Of a DNA stretch of 64,000 bases, positions 36,255 through 44,073 are shown piece after piece. Location of the stretch: the NCBI RefSeq assembly GCF_018131005.1, contig NZ_JAFCJK010000002.1, positions 310,001 to 374,000 of the forward strand, in the 5' to 3' direction. Position 1 is the stretch's first letter. Every line of letters starts with the position of its first letter. The position numbers and the translations under genes were made by a program. The stretch is from Bradyrhizobium lablabi. Its GTDB lineage: Bacteria; Pseudomonadota; Alphaproteobacteria; Rhizobiales; Xanthobacteraceae. The notes below the pieces were generated by a model that was not told where the DNA came from, searched no databases, and saw only the letters and a program-made list of their open reading frames with translations.

Positions 36255-36274
36255 TCCGGACGGCGACGTCCGGA
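36255..36274 (+). terminator. First hairpin after glnII
   Basis: Perfect 8-base arms TCCGGACG and CGTCCGGA with a GCGA tetraloop, 14 bases after the glnII stop. No T-run; it precedes the better terminator at 36285 and may protect the 3' end. Confidence 0.5.
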
Positions 36275-36284
36275 GACACAATTT

Positions 36285-36316
36285 GGTCCGCCAGGCGAAA
36301 GCTTTGGCGGACCTTT
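36285..36316 (+). terminator. Intrinsic terminator of glnII
   Basis: Perfect 9-base arms GGTCCGCCA and TGGCGGACC with an 11-base loop, followed by TTTGCG. The second of two consecutive hairpins after glnII. Confidence 0.68.
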
Positions 36317-36439
36317 GCGTTATGATGAGACGCTTGCTCGCAACCGCGCTCAAGGCGGTTTCGCTGCATCATGAACCGCGCTAGATAGCGCAGCACTTTG
36401 GGTGCTCCGTGGGGGGCGCTGATGCGACGGGCCTGAGGG

Positions 36440-37129
36440 ATGACAGATCATTCGGTTCGCGTGCTCTCGACGCTGGCGCTCAAGGGAGCGGTCGGCTTGC
36501 TCGCTGCAAACTACCGGGCCGCGAGCGGCGTGCGCATCGATGCCGATTTCGCGCCGACGCTGGCGCTGCTCGAGCGTCTGCGCGGCGGCGAGACCGCCGA
36601 TCTCGTGATCCTGACCCGCGAGGGACTCGACGAGATGGCACGCGAGGGCCACATCGCTCCTGAGAGTTGCGTCGATCGCGCGCGCTCCTATGTCGGTCTC
36701 GCCGTGAGGGCGGGCGCAGCGCGTCCCAATATCGCAACCGAAGCAGCGTTGCGTGCAACGCTGTGCGGCGCGCGCTCGGTGGCCTATTCACGGATCGGTG
36801 CGAGCGGCATCCTGTTTTCACGGCTGATCGAACGGCTCGGCATCGCCGCCGAGGTCAACGCCCGCGCTGTCATCATCCCCGCCGGCTTCACCGCGGAAAG
36901 GCTTGTCACAGGGGAGGCGGATCTCGCCGTCCAGCAGATCAGCGAGCTGAAGCAGGTCAGCGGAATCGAGGTCGTCGGTCCAATTCCGCTGGAATTGCAG
37001 ACGCCGGCGGTGTTCTCCGCCGGTCGCACGATGTCCTCGGCGAACAAGGATGCCGCCGATCACCTGTTGCGCTATCTGGCATCCGCGGAGGTTGCGCCTG
37101 TGCTGCGCGAGACCGGGCTCGAGCCTTGA
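36440..37129 (+). CDS. ModA-like substrate-binding domain protein without signal peptide
   Basis: 229 residues of the type II periplasmic-binding fold seen in ModA (molybdate): VRVLSTLALKGAVGLLAANY, ETADLVILTREGLDEMAREG, SVAYSRIGASGILFSRLIER and a late PAVFSAGRTMSSANKDAAD. The first 20 residues (MTDHSVRVLSTLALKGAVGL) contain no cleavable signal, and no modB/modC follow, so a cytoplasmic or orphan binding role is more likely than molybdate uptake. Its end is 31 bases from the start of the Sel1-repeat gene. Confidence 0.8.
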   Translation: MTDHSVRVLSTLALKGAVGLLAANYRAASGVRIDADFAPTLALLERLRGGETADLVILTREGLDEMAREGHIAPESCVDRARSYVGLAVRAGAARPNIATEAALRATLCGARSVAYSRIGASGILFSRLIERLGIAAEVNARAVIIPAGFTAERLVTGEADLAVQQISELKQVSGIEVVGPIPLELQTPAVFSAGRTMSSANKDAADHLLRYLASAEVAPVLRETGLEP

Positions 37130-37160
37130 ATTTGCCGGGGCGGCGAAGCAACCTGCCGCG

Positions 37161-37980
37161 ATGATCAAGTCGCTCCATGCAATTGCCGTTGCCGCGATGT
37201 TGGCCGTGCCGGTGCTCGCGCACGCGCAGTCGGCGGACCTCGTCCTTTGCGACCGCGTCGCCGCCGATCCCTCCGATCCCGACAGGCCGACCGATGTGAA
37301 GGGCGTAGCGGAGATCGCCCCGTCCGACATTCCAACCGCGATCAAATATTGCGCGGTGGCGGCGAAATCCTCACGCCGGGCGATGTACCAGCTCGGCCGC
37401 GCCTACGCGGCCAATCGACAGACGGCGGAAGCGGTCGCCGCCTGGCGGAAGGCCTCCGACAAGGGCTCGACATCGGCGATGGTGGAGCTTGGCGTGCTCT
37501 ATGGCACCGGCGCCGGAGTTGCAAAGGACGAGGCGCAGGCCCGCAAGCTCTTCGAGCGCGCAGCGCAGGCCGGCAATCCGCCGCGGCGTCAGCAATCTCG
37601 CGGCGCTCGGCGGCGGCGCGCCGTCCGATCCGGCGCGCTCCCGCGAGCTGCTTGCCAAGGCCGCAGAGACTAATGCGGAGGCGCAGTACCAGCTGGGTAT
37701 GATGCTGTCGGAAGGCGAGGGCGGCGCGCAGGACGACGTCGCGGCGCGCGCGCTGTTCGAGAAGGCAGCCGCGCAGAACCATGCCGGCGCACTGGAGCGG
37801 ATGGGCGCGTTCACGCAGACCGGCCGCGGCGGGCCAAAGGATGCCGACGCGGCGAAAGCCTATTACGAGCGCGCCGCCGCGCTCGGCGACGAGAGCGCGA
37901 AAAAGGCGCTGGAGCGCATCCGCTGTCCCTATGCAATCAAGGACAAGCGCGGCAACCTCGTAACTACTCTATGCTTCTAA
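37161..37980 (+). pseudogene. Exported Sel1-repeat protein interrupted by a frameshift
   Basis: A signal peptide (MIKSLHAIAVAAMLAVPVLA) and Sel1-type repeats (YQLGRAYAANRQTAEAVAAW, MVELGVLYGTGAGVAKDEAQ) run in one frame to about 37580; the continuation (YQLGMMLSEGEGGAQDDVAA, RMGAFTQTGRGGPKDADAAK, ending RGNLVTTLCF) is in the next frame. The total of 820 bases is one more than a multiple of three, and the switch falls in CCGCCGCGGCG near 37579-37590, where one extra base explains everything. Removing it restores a 272-residue protein. Sel1 proteins mediate protein-protein contacts. Either a true mutation or a sequencing error in a GC repeat. Confidence 0.78.
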
Positions 37981-38060
37981 AGCATGATCCGGAAAAGTGC
38001 GTAGCGATTTTCCCCCACAACAAACGCGGAGCGTTTCGCGGAGATCATGCTCAAACAAGG
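37981..38060 (+). repeat. Dispersed palindromic intergenic repeat, copy 1
   Basis: Starts AGCATGATCCGGAAAAG and ends GATCATGCTCAAACAAGG. The ends form a GCATGATC / GATCATGC inverted pair (37982-37989 and 38043-38050), with an inner AACGCGGAGCGTT hairpin. I know near-identical elements from intergenic regions of Bradyrhizobium and relatives. A diverged second copy in the opposite direction lies at 57113-57185. Confidence 0.7.
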
Positions 38061-38178
38061 ACCTAAGGCGCGATGATGATCCAGCCTAATTTCATCGCGC
38101 TCTAGTCGAGTTTAGCCGGTTGGAACATTGGCCCCGCTATCCCGGTTGATGCCAGGAAGATGTTGGCGAGGTGACGTG

Positions 38179-38328
38179 ATGATCCGAAAGCTACGTTCCG
38201 GCGAATACCGACTCTACTCTCGCAAGGTCAACCCGAAAACCGGCAAGCGGCGCAATCTCGGCACCTTCAAGTCGCGCGCCGCCGCCGAAAAGCACGAGCG
38301 CGACGTTCAGTACTTCAAGCGGCACTAG
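38179..38328 (+). CDS. Small conserved basic protein, 49 residues
   Basis: MIRKLRSGEYRLYSRKVNPK, then TGKRRNLGTFKSRAAAEKHE and RDVQYFKRH. I recognise this as a widespread short bacterial protein of unknown function; the basic, beta-hairpin-like first half suggests nucleic-acid contact, which is inference. The ATG at 38179 is preferred to an earlier in-frame start at 38128 because the family begins MIRKLxSGEYRLYSRK. Confidence 0.75.
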   Translation: MIRKLRSGEYRLYSRKVNPKTGKRRNLGTFKSRAAAEKHERDVQYFKRH

Positions 38329-38446
38329 GTAGTGTCGGGTATAATGTCGGGTATATTGACGACGCACCGCCATGGGCAGCTGCGCCAAAACACCCAGTGG
38401 CGCGGGGCCTCCCGTGCTGCTATCTCGCCTCGAGAATCAATTGCTT

Positions 38447-39163
38447 ATGGATTTTTCGTTGCTCAACGGGCTTTACAAGGTCGAGTACGGCATCAACGGC
38501 GCGTTCGGCCGCAGCATCATGTGCATGCACGACGGCAAGATGCTGGGTGGCAATTCTGCGTTTGCCCATCTCGGCACTTACGAGGTGCGGGACGGTGGGA
38601 TCGACGCGGCCGTGGTCACCGAGCGTCACAATGATGACCCCCATTTCAAGCCGCTAATGGGGGCAGACGTGGCCGCCATCAAAGTGCGCGGGAAGCGGGA
38701 GGGATCGACGATCCTGTTTGAAGGCAGCTCGGATGCCGTGCCGGGCGCCGTGTTCTGGGCCAACCTGACGCCACTCGATGACGAGGCGCTGCCGCCGAGC
38801 GGCACCGTCGGGACGGGCGGCATCGTCAATGGGCTGTATTCTATTCATGTCCGCACGCTCGACGGTATCGATGCGTGGCTATCCGGCGTCATGCTGCTGA
38901 TGGATGGCCGTATCCTCGGGGGAGACGCTTTCTTCTACTACCTTGGCTCGTATTCTTCCGCCGACGGCCGCTGGAAGGGCGAGATGATCAATCAGGAACA
39001 TACGCCTGCAAAGGGCGTAAGCCCCGTCTTCGGCGGCCACGAGGTCGGCATCGGCTTTACCGGTGCATGCCGCGAGGATGGCGCGGAGCTGGAGGGGATT
39101 GCTCTCGCGGGCAAGCGCAGCCTTCGCCTGTCCGCCGAACTGAAGCTGATGCGTCGCGCATAG
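38447..39163 (+). CDS. Protein with two GrlR-like domains in tandem
   Basis: 238 residues. The first half (about 4-108) begins LLNGLYKVEYGINGAFGRSI with MHDGKMLGGNSAFAHLGTY; the second (about 126-235) repeats it as IVNGLYSIHVRTLDGIDAWL with MDGRILGGDAFFYYLGSYSS. Each copy has the small beta-barrel pattern of GrlR, the regulator that binds GrlA in enteropathogen type III secretion loci (NGLYxIxf ... DGxixGGDxxfxYxGxY). No type III secretion genes are in this window. The start at 38447 is the first ATG matching the repeat. A regulatory role is inference from the family name only. Confidence 0.75.
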   Translation: MDFSLLNGLYKVEYGINGAFGRSIMCMHDGKMLGGNSAFAHLGTYEVRDGGIDAAVVTERHNDDPHFKPLMGADVAAIKVRGKREGSTILFEGSSDAVPGAVFWANLTPLDDEALPPSGTVGTGGIVNGLYSIHVRTLDGIDAWLSGVMLLMDGRILGGDAFFYYLGSYSSADGRWKGEMINQEHTPAKGVSPVFGGHEVGIGFTGACREDGAELEGIALAGKRSLRLSAELKLMRRA

Positions 39164-39282
39164 CGCGGCCTCAGTGTGGCGGCCGAAGACACGTGATGAG
39201 ACGCAGAATGCATGGAAACGGGCTTCCACCAGAGCCCCGGATCGAATAAGAGGCCGCAACTCCTGTTTTTCTAGCACGTCCC

Positions 39283-40905
39283 ATGATCCGCCTCGATAAC
39301 GTCTCAAAACAACTCGGCCATCAGATCCTCTTCATCGAAGCCTCCGCCGCGCTCCAGAAGGGCGAGAAGATCGGCCTGGTCGGTCCGAATGGCGCCGGCA
39401 AGACCACGCTGTTCCGGATGATCTCGGGCCAGGAACTGCCCGATGAAGGCCAGGTCTCGGTCGATCGTGGAATATCGATCGGCTATTTCAGCCAGGATGT
39501 CGGCGAGATGTCGGGCCGCAGCGCGGTCGCCGAGGTGATGGACGGGGCCGGGCCCGTGAGCGTGGTCGCAGCCGAACTCCGGGAGCTCGAGGCCGCGATG
39601 GCTGACCCCGACAAGGCCGACGAGATGGACGACATCATCACGCGCTACGGCGAGGTGCAGCACCGTTTCGAGGAACTCGACGGCTATGCGCTCGATGGCC
39701 GTGCGCGCGAGGCCTTGGCGGGCCTCGGCTTCAGCCAGGAGATGATGGACGGCGACGTCGGAAAACTCTCCGGCGGCTGGAAGATGCGCGTGGCGCTGGC
39801 CCGCATCCTCCTGATGCGGCCCGACGTAATGCTGCTTGACGAGCCGAGCAACCATCTCGATCTCGAAAGCCTGATCTGGCTCGAGCAGTTCCTGAAAGGC
39901 TACGAGGGTGCGCTGTTGATGACCTCGCACGACCGCGAGTTCATCAACCGCATCATCAACAAGGTGGTCGAGATCGACGGCGGCCAGCTCACGACGTATT
40001 CCGGCAACTACGAGTTCTATGAGCAGCAGCGCGCGCTCGCCGACAAGCAGCAACAGGCTCAGTTCGAACGCCAGCAGGCGATGCTCGCCAAGGAGATCAA
40101 GTTCATCGAGCGCTTCAAGGCACGCGCCTCCCATGCCGCGCAGGTGCAGAGCCGGGTCAAGAAGCTCGACAAGATCGAGCGCGTCGAGCCGCCGCGGCGA
40201 CGGCAGACGGTGGCGTTCGAATTCCAGCCGGCGCCGCGGTCGGGCGAGGACGTCGTCAACTTGAAGAGCGTCCACAAGGCCTACGGCAGCAGGCGCATCT
40301 ATGACGGGCTCGACTTCATGATCCGCCGCAAGGAGCGCTGGTGCGTGATGGGCGTCAACGGCGCCGGAAAGTCGACGCTCCTCAAGCTGGTCGCCGGCTC
40401 GACCGAGCCGGATGAGGGCACAATTGCCATCGGCGGCAGTGTCAAGATGGGCTATTTCGCCCAGCATGCGATGGACCTGCTCGACGGCGAGCGCACCGTA
40501 TTCCAATCGCTGGAGGATGCGTTTCCGCAGGCCGGCCAGGGCAGCTTGCGCGCGCTCGCCGGCTGCTTCGGATTTTCCGGCGACGACGTCGAGAAGAGGT
40601 GCAGGGTGCTGTCGGGCGGCGAGAAGGCGCGGCTGGTAATGGCCAAGATGCTGTTCGATCCGCCAAACTTCCTGGTGCTGGACGAGCCGACCAACCATCT
40701 CGATCTCGCGACCAAGGAGATGCTGATCAATGCGCTGAGCGAGTTCGAGGGCACTATGCTGTTCGTCTCGCACGACCGGCATTTCCTCGCCGCGCTCTCC
40801 AACCGCTTGCTGGAACTGACGCCGGACGGCATCCACCAATATGGCGGCGGCTACACCGAGTATGTGGCGCGCACCGGGCAGGAGGCGCCGGGGCTGCGGA
40901 GCTGA
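39283..40905 (+). CDS. ABC-F family ATPase (translation factor type)
   Basis: 540 residues with two ATP-binding cassettes and no membrane segment. Walker A motifs GPNGAGKTT (about 33-41) and GVNGAGKST (about 356-364), signatures LSGGWKMR and LSGGEKAR, Walker B with LLDEPSNHLD and VLDEPTNHLD, and a charged linker (about 225-300) of the P-site tRNA-interaction type. ABC-F proteins act on stalled or antibiotic-bound ribosomes. Closest in layout to YbiT; not an exporter. Confidence 0.93.
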   Translation: MIRLDNVSKQLGHQILFIEASAALQKGEKIGLVGPNGAGKTTLFRMISGQELPDEGQVSVDRGISIGYFSQDVGEMSGRSAVAEVMDGAGPVSVVAAELRELEAAMADPDKADEMDDIITRYGEVQHRFEELDGYALDGRAREALAGLGFSQEMMDGDVGKLSGGWKMRVALARILLMRPDVMLLDEPSNHLDLESLIWLEQFLKGYEGALLMTSHDREFINRIINKVVEIDGGQLTTYSGNYEFYEQQRALADKQQQAQFERQQAMLAKEIKFIERFKARASHAAQVQSRVKKLDKIERVEPPRRRQTVAFEFQPAPRSGEDVVNLKSVHKAYGSRRIYDGLDFMIRRKERWCVMGVNGAGKSTLLKLVAGSTEPDEGTIAIGGSVKMGYFAQHAMDLLDGERTVFQSLEDAFPQAGQGSLRALAGCFGFSGDDVEKRCRVLSGGEKARLVMAKMLFDPPNFLVLDEPTNHLDLATKEMLINALSEFEGTMLFVSHDRHFLAALSNRLLELTPDGIHQYGGGYTEYVARTGQEAPGLRS

Positions 40906-41231
40906 GCTTTCGCTTCACTGCTACAGCGTTTTCGAGCGAGTGAACGCCGGTTTGCGTGAAGAAATCGCGCCAAAACAAGAAAAGAAGTTGGAGCTTCGGT
41001 TCTGATTCAATCAGTACCGCCTCGTGTCAGCGAAGAACGGCAGATCAGAATCCCAGCTGAAATCTGCGGACGCATACTCGACGGCTTCGCTGGACAACTA
41101 AGCAGGAAGGCGCCAAAACCAAAAGTGGTACCCCACTGCCTACCCACGTCGCAGTTTTGTCCCAACTCGGAACGATAAGGGCATTCTGGATTAATTCAGG
41201 TGTCTCATCTAATCCGCAGCGAGCTGACGGG
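40906..41231. other. AT-richer intergenic region before the PhyH-like gene
   Basis: 326 bases, lower in GC than the flanking ABC-F and dienelactone hydrolase genes. The first third is the repeat at 40917-41016. The frame of the next gene is open from 41157, but codons 41157-41231 do not look like protein of the family, so the start is put at 41232. Confidence 0.5.
40917..41016 (+). repeat. Dispersed intergenic repeat of a second type
   Basis: Runs from CTGCTACAGCGTTTTCGAGC through GTGAAGAAATCGCGCCAAAA to CTGATTCAATCAG (41002-41014, itself a short palindrome). I recall closely similar elements between genes in Bradyrhizobium genomes. Only one copy is in this window, so the repeat status rests on memory. 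Confidence 0.5.
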
Positions 41232-42152
41232 ATGGTTTCAAGAATCGGCCGAATGTTCAAACGCTTGCCGACGCACATCGCTGACATCAAGGAGAATCCA
41301 CGATGGTTGCCGATGTTTGCGCTGGGACGCGTAATGTTGTTTCGTGAGCTGGCGTGGAAGTTCAAAACAGCACCAGGGCAACTCGATCTCACAAACACAC
41401 TTTTTCCTGAAGTTCCCGCCGAGAAGGTATCGGAACGGTTACGACAGGACGGACTGTTTCAGGGCTTCAGGCTTCCAGCAGCCGTTAGGTCGGAGATCTC
41501 CTCGTTTGCCCGGCGCACGCCCTGTTTTGGCAATTTCGACCGCAAGTTCGAACTGGTTGCCCAAGACCACGGGGCAGCCGAATTGGCGACCGGCAAGGCC
41601 ATTCTGACTGGTCACTTCTTCGAACGCGTGCTCGATTGTGAAGCGGCCCGTCGCGTGCAAAAAGATCCGCTCTTGCTGCAGATCGCTCAGAACTACCTGG
41701 GAGGCGAGGCGCGCGTCACCGCGACCCGGCTGTGGTGGAGCTTTCCGAGCGCGAGAGCTAACGACTACGATCTTCATCTGGCATCTCAGAACAGGTTTCA
41801 TTTCGATCTGGATGATTGGAGAATGATCAAGTACTTTTTCTACATCGAGGCGGTCGATCAAGATACGGGTCCGCATGTCTACGTCTTAGGCAGTCACCGG
41901 CAACGCGTACTCCGACATCAATTCACACTGCTGGTCGGTCAGTCCTCGCAGGAAATCGAGCGCATCTACGGCCGGGACGCGATCGTCATGCTGACAGGCC
42001 CTGAAGGTTTCGGTTTTGCCGAGGATCCTTTTGGATTCCACACGGGCTCGCTGGCCAAAAGCGGTCCAAGGCTCGTCCTCGAAATCAGTTTCGGAGTTAG
42101 CGAAAAGCTGCATCGCCGTTTCCACGGTGAACCGGTCGTTCGTTCATCCTGA
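41232..42152 (+). CDS. Phytanoyl-CoA dioxygenase-like (2-oxoglutarate/Fe(II)) protein
   Basis: 306 residues from the ATG at 41232 (MVSRIGRMFKRLP). Iron-binding HxD is in NRFHFDLDDWRMIKYFFYIE (His and Asp about 191 and 193), followed by DQDTGPHVYVLGSHRQRVLR and the distal histidine in FGFHTGSLAKSGPRLVLE with the arginine for 2-oxoglutarate. This is the PhyH double-stranded beta-helix pattern. Substrate unknown. The gene is AT-richer and has looser codon use than its neighbours, and stands alone between unrelated genes, which suggests acquisition by transfer. Confidence 0.75.
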   Translation: MVSRIGRMFKRLPTHIADIKENPRWLPMFALGRVMLFRELAWKFKTAPGQLDLTNTLFPEVPAEKVSERLRQDGLFQGFRLPAAVRSEISSFARRTPCFGNFDRKFELVAQDHGAAELATGKAILTGHFFERVLDCEAARRVQKDPLLLQIAQNYLGGEARVTATRLWWSFPSARANDYDLHLASQNRFHFDLDDWRMIKYFFYIEAVDQDTGPHVYVLGSHRQRVLRHQFTLLVGQSSQEIERIYGRDAIVMLTGPEGFGFAEDPFGFHTGSLAKSGPRLVLEISFGVSEKLHRRFHGEPVVRSS

Positions 42153-42163
42153 GCGGAACCCGT

Positions 42164-43045
42164 TTAGTCCCGTACACCTTCCACAAAGCCGATCACGCGC
42201 TTCTGCGCGTCTGCCAGCGCCGCAGCGTTGGCGGGATTGGATTGGCGACCGCGGCCGGGGTCGTCGAAATCGTGGGTCGCGCCCGGATAGAGCAGGACGT
42301 CGATCTTGCTTCCGGCGGCGATGGATCGCTGAGCCACGTCCTGACACCTCTGCGGCGACACTTCCTCGTCATCCGAGCCGATTAGCATGGCAATGGGTGC
42401 GGCTGACCTGAGTGTCTGCGACAGCAATGCGTCCGGCCCACAGCCGGGATAGAAGGCGAGCGCCGCACGAAAGCCCGACTTCACTGCGCCTTGTCGTTGC
42501 ATCACATTGAGCGTCGTGCTGCCGCCGTTCGACCAGCCCTGCAGGAAAATGCGCTTGCCAATGATGTTGCTTTGGCTGCGCAGCCAGTTCAAGGCGCCTT
42601 CGGCATCGAGCGGCCGCACCGTCAATTCGTTGACGTCGGTGCGATCCGGATCGTCGTGGGTAAAGCGGCCAAAGCCGTGGGCCTTGCCGCGCGGGCCGAA
42701 GCTGTCCGGCAGCAGCGCGACGTAACCGTGGTCCGTCCAATACTGTCCCCACATCATGTGCCGCCTCGACAGGCCATTCGCGTTGCAGGCGGCGGACGGG
42801 CTGGCCCGCGACACCAGCGTGCACTCCCTGTTGACGTTGATCGAGTAGGGCCCGCCGCGGCCGTGCAGCAGTACGATCGCGGGGTGCGGGCCTGGTCTTT
42901 CCGGCCTGAACAGATAGGCGACGATCTCGGTCTTGCCGTCGGCGCTCGGGAAGAACACCGTGTCGGGCGCGGCCGCGGCCGCCGATGCCGGCAATGCCGC
43001 GAGCATCAGGAGGGCAAGCTGTGGCGCGCGGTCGATCATCGGCAC
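42164..43045 (-). CDS. Exported dienelactone-hydrolase-family protein
   Basis: 293 residues. Signal peptide about 1-26 (LALLMLAALPASAAAAA), then an alpha/beta hydrolase: AIVLLHGRGGPYS (oxyanion region), nucleophile in LQGWSNGGST (Ser about 193), acid in MLIGSDDEEV and histidine in PGATHDFDDPG. The FGxxG-type nucleophile elbow GWSNGG is of the DLH group. Likely a periplasmic esterase; substrate unknown. Divergent from the MBL-fold gene. Start at 43045 or 43039. Confidence 0.87.
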   Translation of the reverse strand: MPMIDRAPQLALLMLAALPASAAAAAPDTVFFPSADGKTEIVAYLFRPERPGPHPAIVLLHGRGGPYSINVNRECTLVSRASPSAACNANGLSRRHMMWGQYWTDHGYVALLPDSFGPRGKAHGFGRFTHDDPDRTDVNELTVRPLDAEGALNWLRSQSNIIGKRIFLQGWSNGGSTTLNVMQRQGAVKSGFRAALAFYPGCGPDALLSQTLRSAAPIAMLIGSDDEEVSPQRCQDVAQRSIAAGSKIDVLLYPGATHDFDDPGRGRQSNPANAAALADAQKRVIGFVEGVRD

Positions 43046-43184
43046 AGCATGAGCAGCATTTCGGATGAATTTGCGGCACGGCTACCGCGCCAGCAATGCA
43101 GAAGGCGCACGGCGCGCCGCATGGTGCTCCGCTTGTGGGGCACTGCGCCGCCCGGTACGATCTTCCAAAACGGGAGAAACGGCC

Positions 43185-44060
43185 ATGAAGCACATCAGGA
43201 TCGGCGACATTACGATCGACGCAGTGATCGAGCGGGAGGGGCCATGGCGACGGCCGCAGGATTTCTTCCCGGCCTATGACGACGCGGTGTTCAAACATCA
43301 CCTGCCGACGATGGAGCCGGAGGTGTTCGACGCCGTGCGTGGCATGATGGTGATCACCTACCAGACCTTTGTGGTCCGCACGCCGCGCTACACCATCCTG
43401 GTCGACACCTGCACCGGCGAGGATAAGGGCCATCCGCCGCCGTTCGACTTCCCGGGCAAGGAGCGCTGGCGCAACGAGTTGTTCGCGCTCGGCATCTCCT
43501 TCGAGCAGATCGACTATGTGTTCTGCACCCATCTGCATATCGACCACACCGGATGGAACACGACGCTGCGCGACGGGCGCTGGGTGCCGACCTTCCCGAA
43601 TGCAAAATACGTCTTCCACAAGCGCGAATATGCGGCCTGGGAGGCTGAGAATGCCAAAGGGGCAAATCCGCCGGGCACGGTGTTCCGCGACAACTGCCTG
43701 CCGATTGTCGAGGCGGGGCAGGCGCTGCTCGTCGATAACGACTATGCGCTTGACGACACCATCACGCTGACGCCGACGCCGGGGCATTCGCCTTGCCATT
43801 GCTGCGTCAATATCTTCTCCAAGGGACAGCGCGCGGTGGTTGCCGGCGACCTCATGCATCACGTGATTCAGTGCCGTGAGCCGGACTGGTCGGCCAGGCC
43901 CGATTGGGACCCGAAGCAGTCGGCGGTGTCCCGGCGGAAGTTCTTTGCTTCCGTCGCGGAGACGGACACGCTGATCTTGCCGATCCATTTCCCGGCGCCG
44001 ACGGTCGGCCTGATCAAGGCGGATGGCGACCGCTTCGACTACCGTTTCAAGCGGGAATAG
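43185..44060 (+). CDS. MBL-fold metallo-hydrolase
   Basis: 291 residues, no signal peptide. The metal-binding motif HLHIDHTGWN (HxHxDH, about 118-127), TPGHSPCH, GDLMHHVIQ and the late PIHFPAPTVG histidine are all present, so it should bind two metals. The arrangement resembles the lactonase/quorum-quenching and phosphodiesterase-like groups, with a long N-terminal segment; substrate unknown. The ATG at 43185 has a GGGAGA site 7 bases upstream and replaces an earlier in-frame ATG at 43065. Confidence 0.9.
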   Translation: MKHIRIGDITIDAVIEREGPWRRPQDFFPAYDDAVFKHHLPTMEPEVFDAVRGMMVITYQTFVVRTPRYTILVDTCTGEDKGHPPPFDFPGKERWRNELFALGISFEQIDYVFCTHLHIDHTGWNTTLRDGRWVPTFPNAKYVFHKREYAAWEAENAKGANPPGTVFRDNCLPIVEAGQALLVDNDYALDDTITLTPTPGHSPCHCCVNIFSKGQRAVVAGDLMHHVIQCREPDWSARPDWDPKQSAVSRRKFFASVAETDTLILPIHFPAPTVGLIKADGDRFDYRFKRE

Positions 44061-44073
44061 CGCGGCCGCGACG

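Noticed and set aside
38447..39163. Evidence of a type III secretion locus because of the GrlR-like domains
   Set aside because: No secretion apparatus, chaperone or effector genes occur within the window; only the domain family is shared.
39304..40839. Open minus-strand frame of about 510 codons across the ABC-F gene
   Set aside because: Antisense shadow with low-complexity leucine/valine/histidine reading; the ABC-F motifs are on the plus strand.
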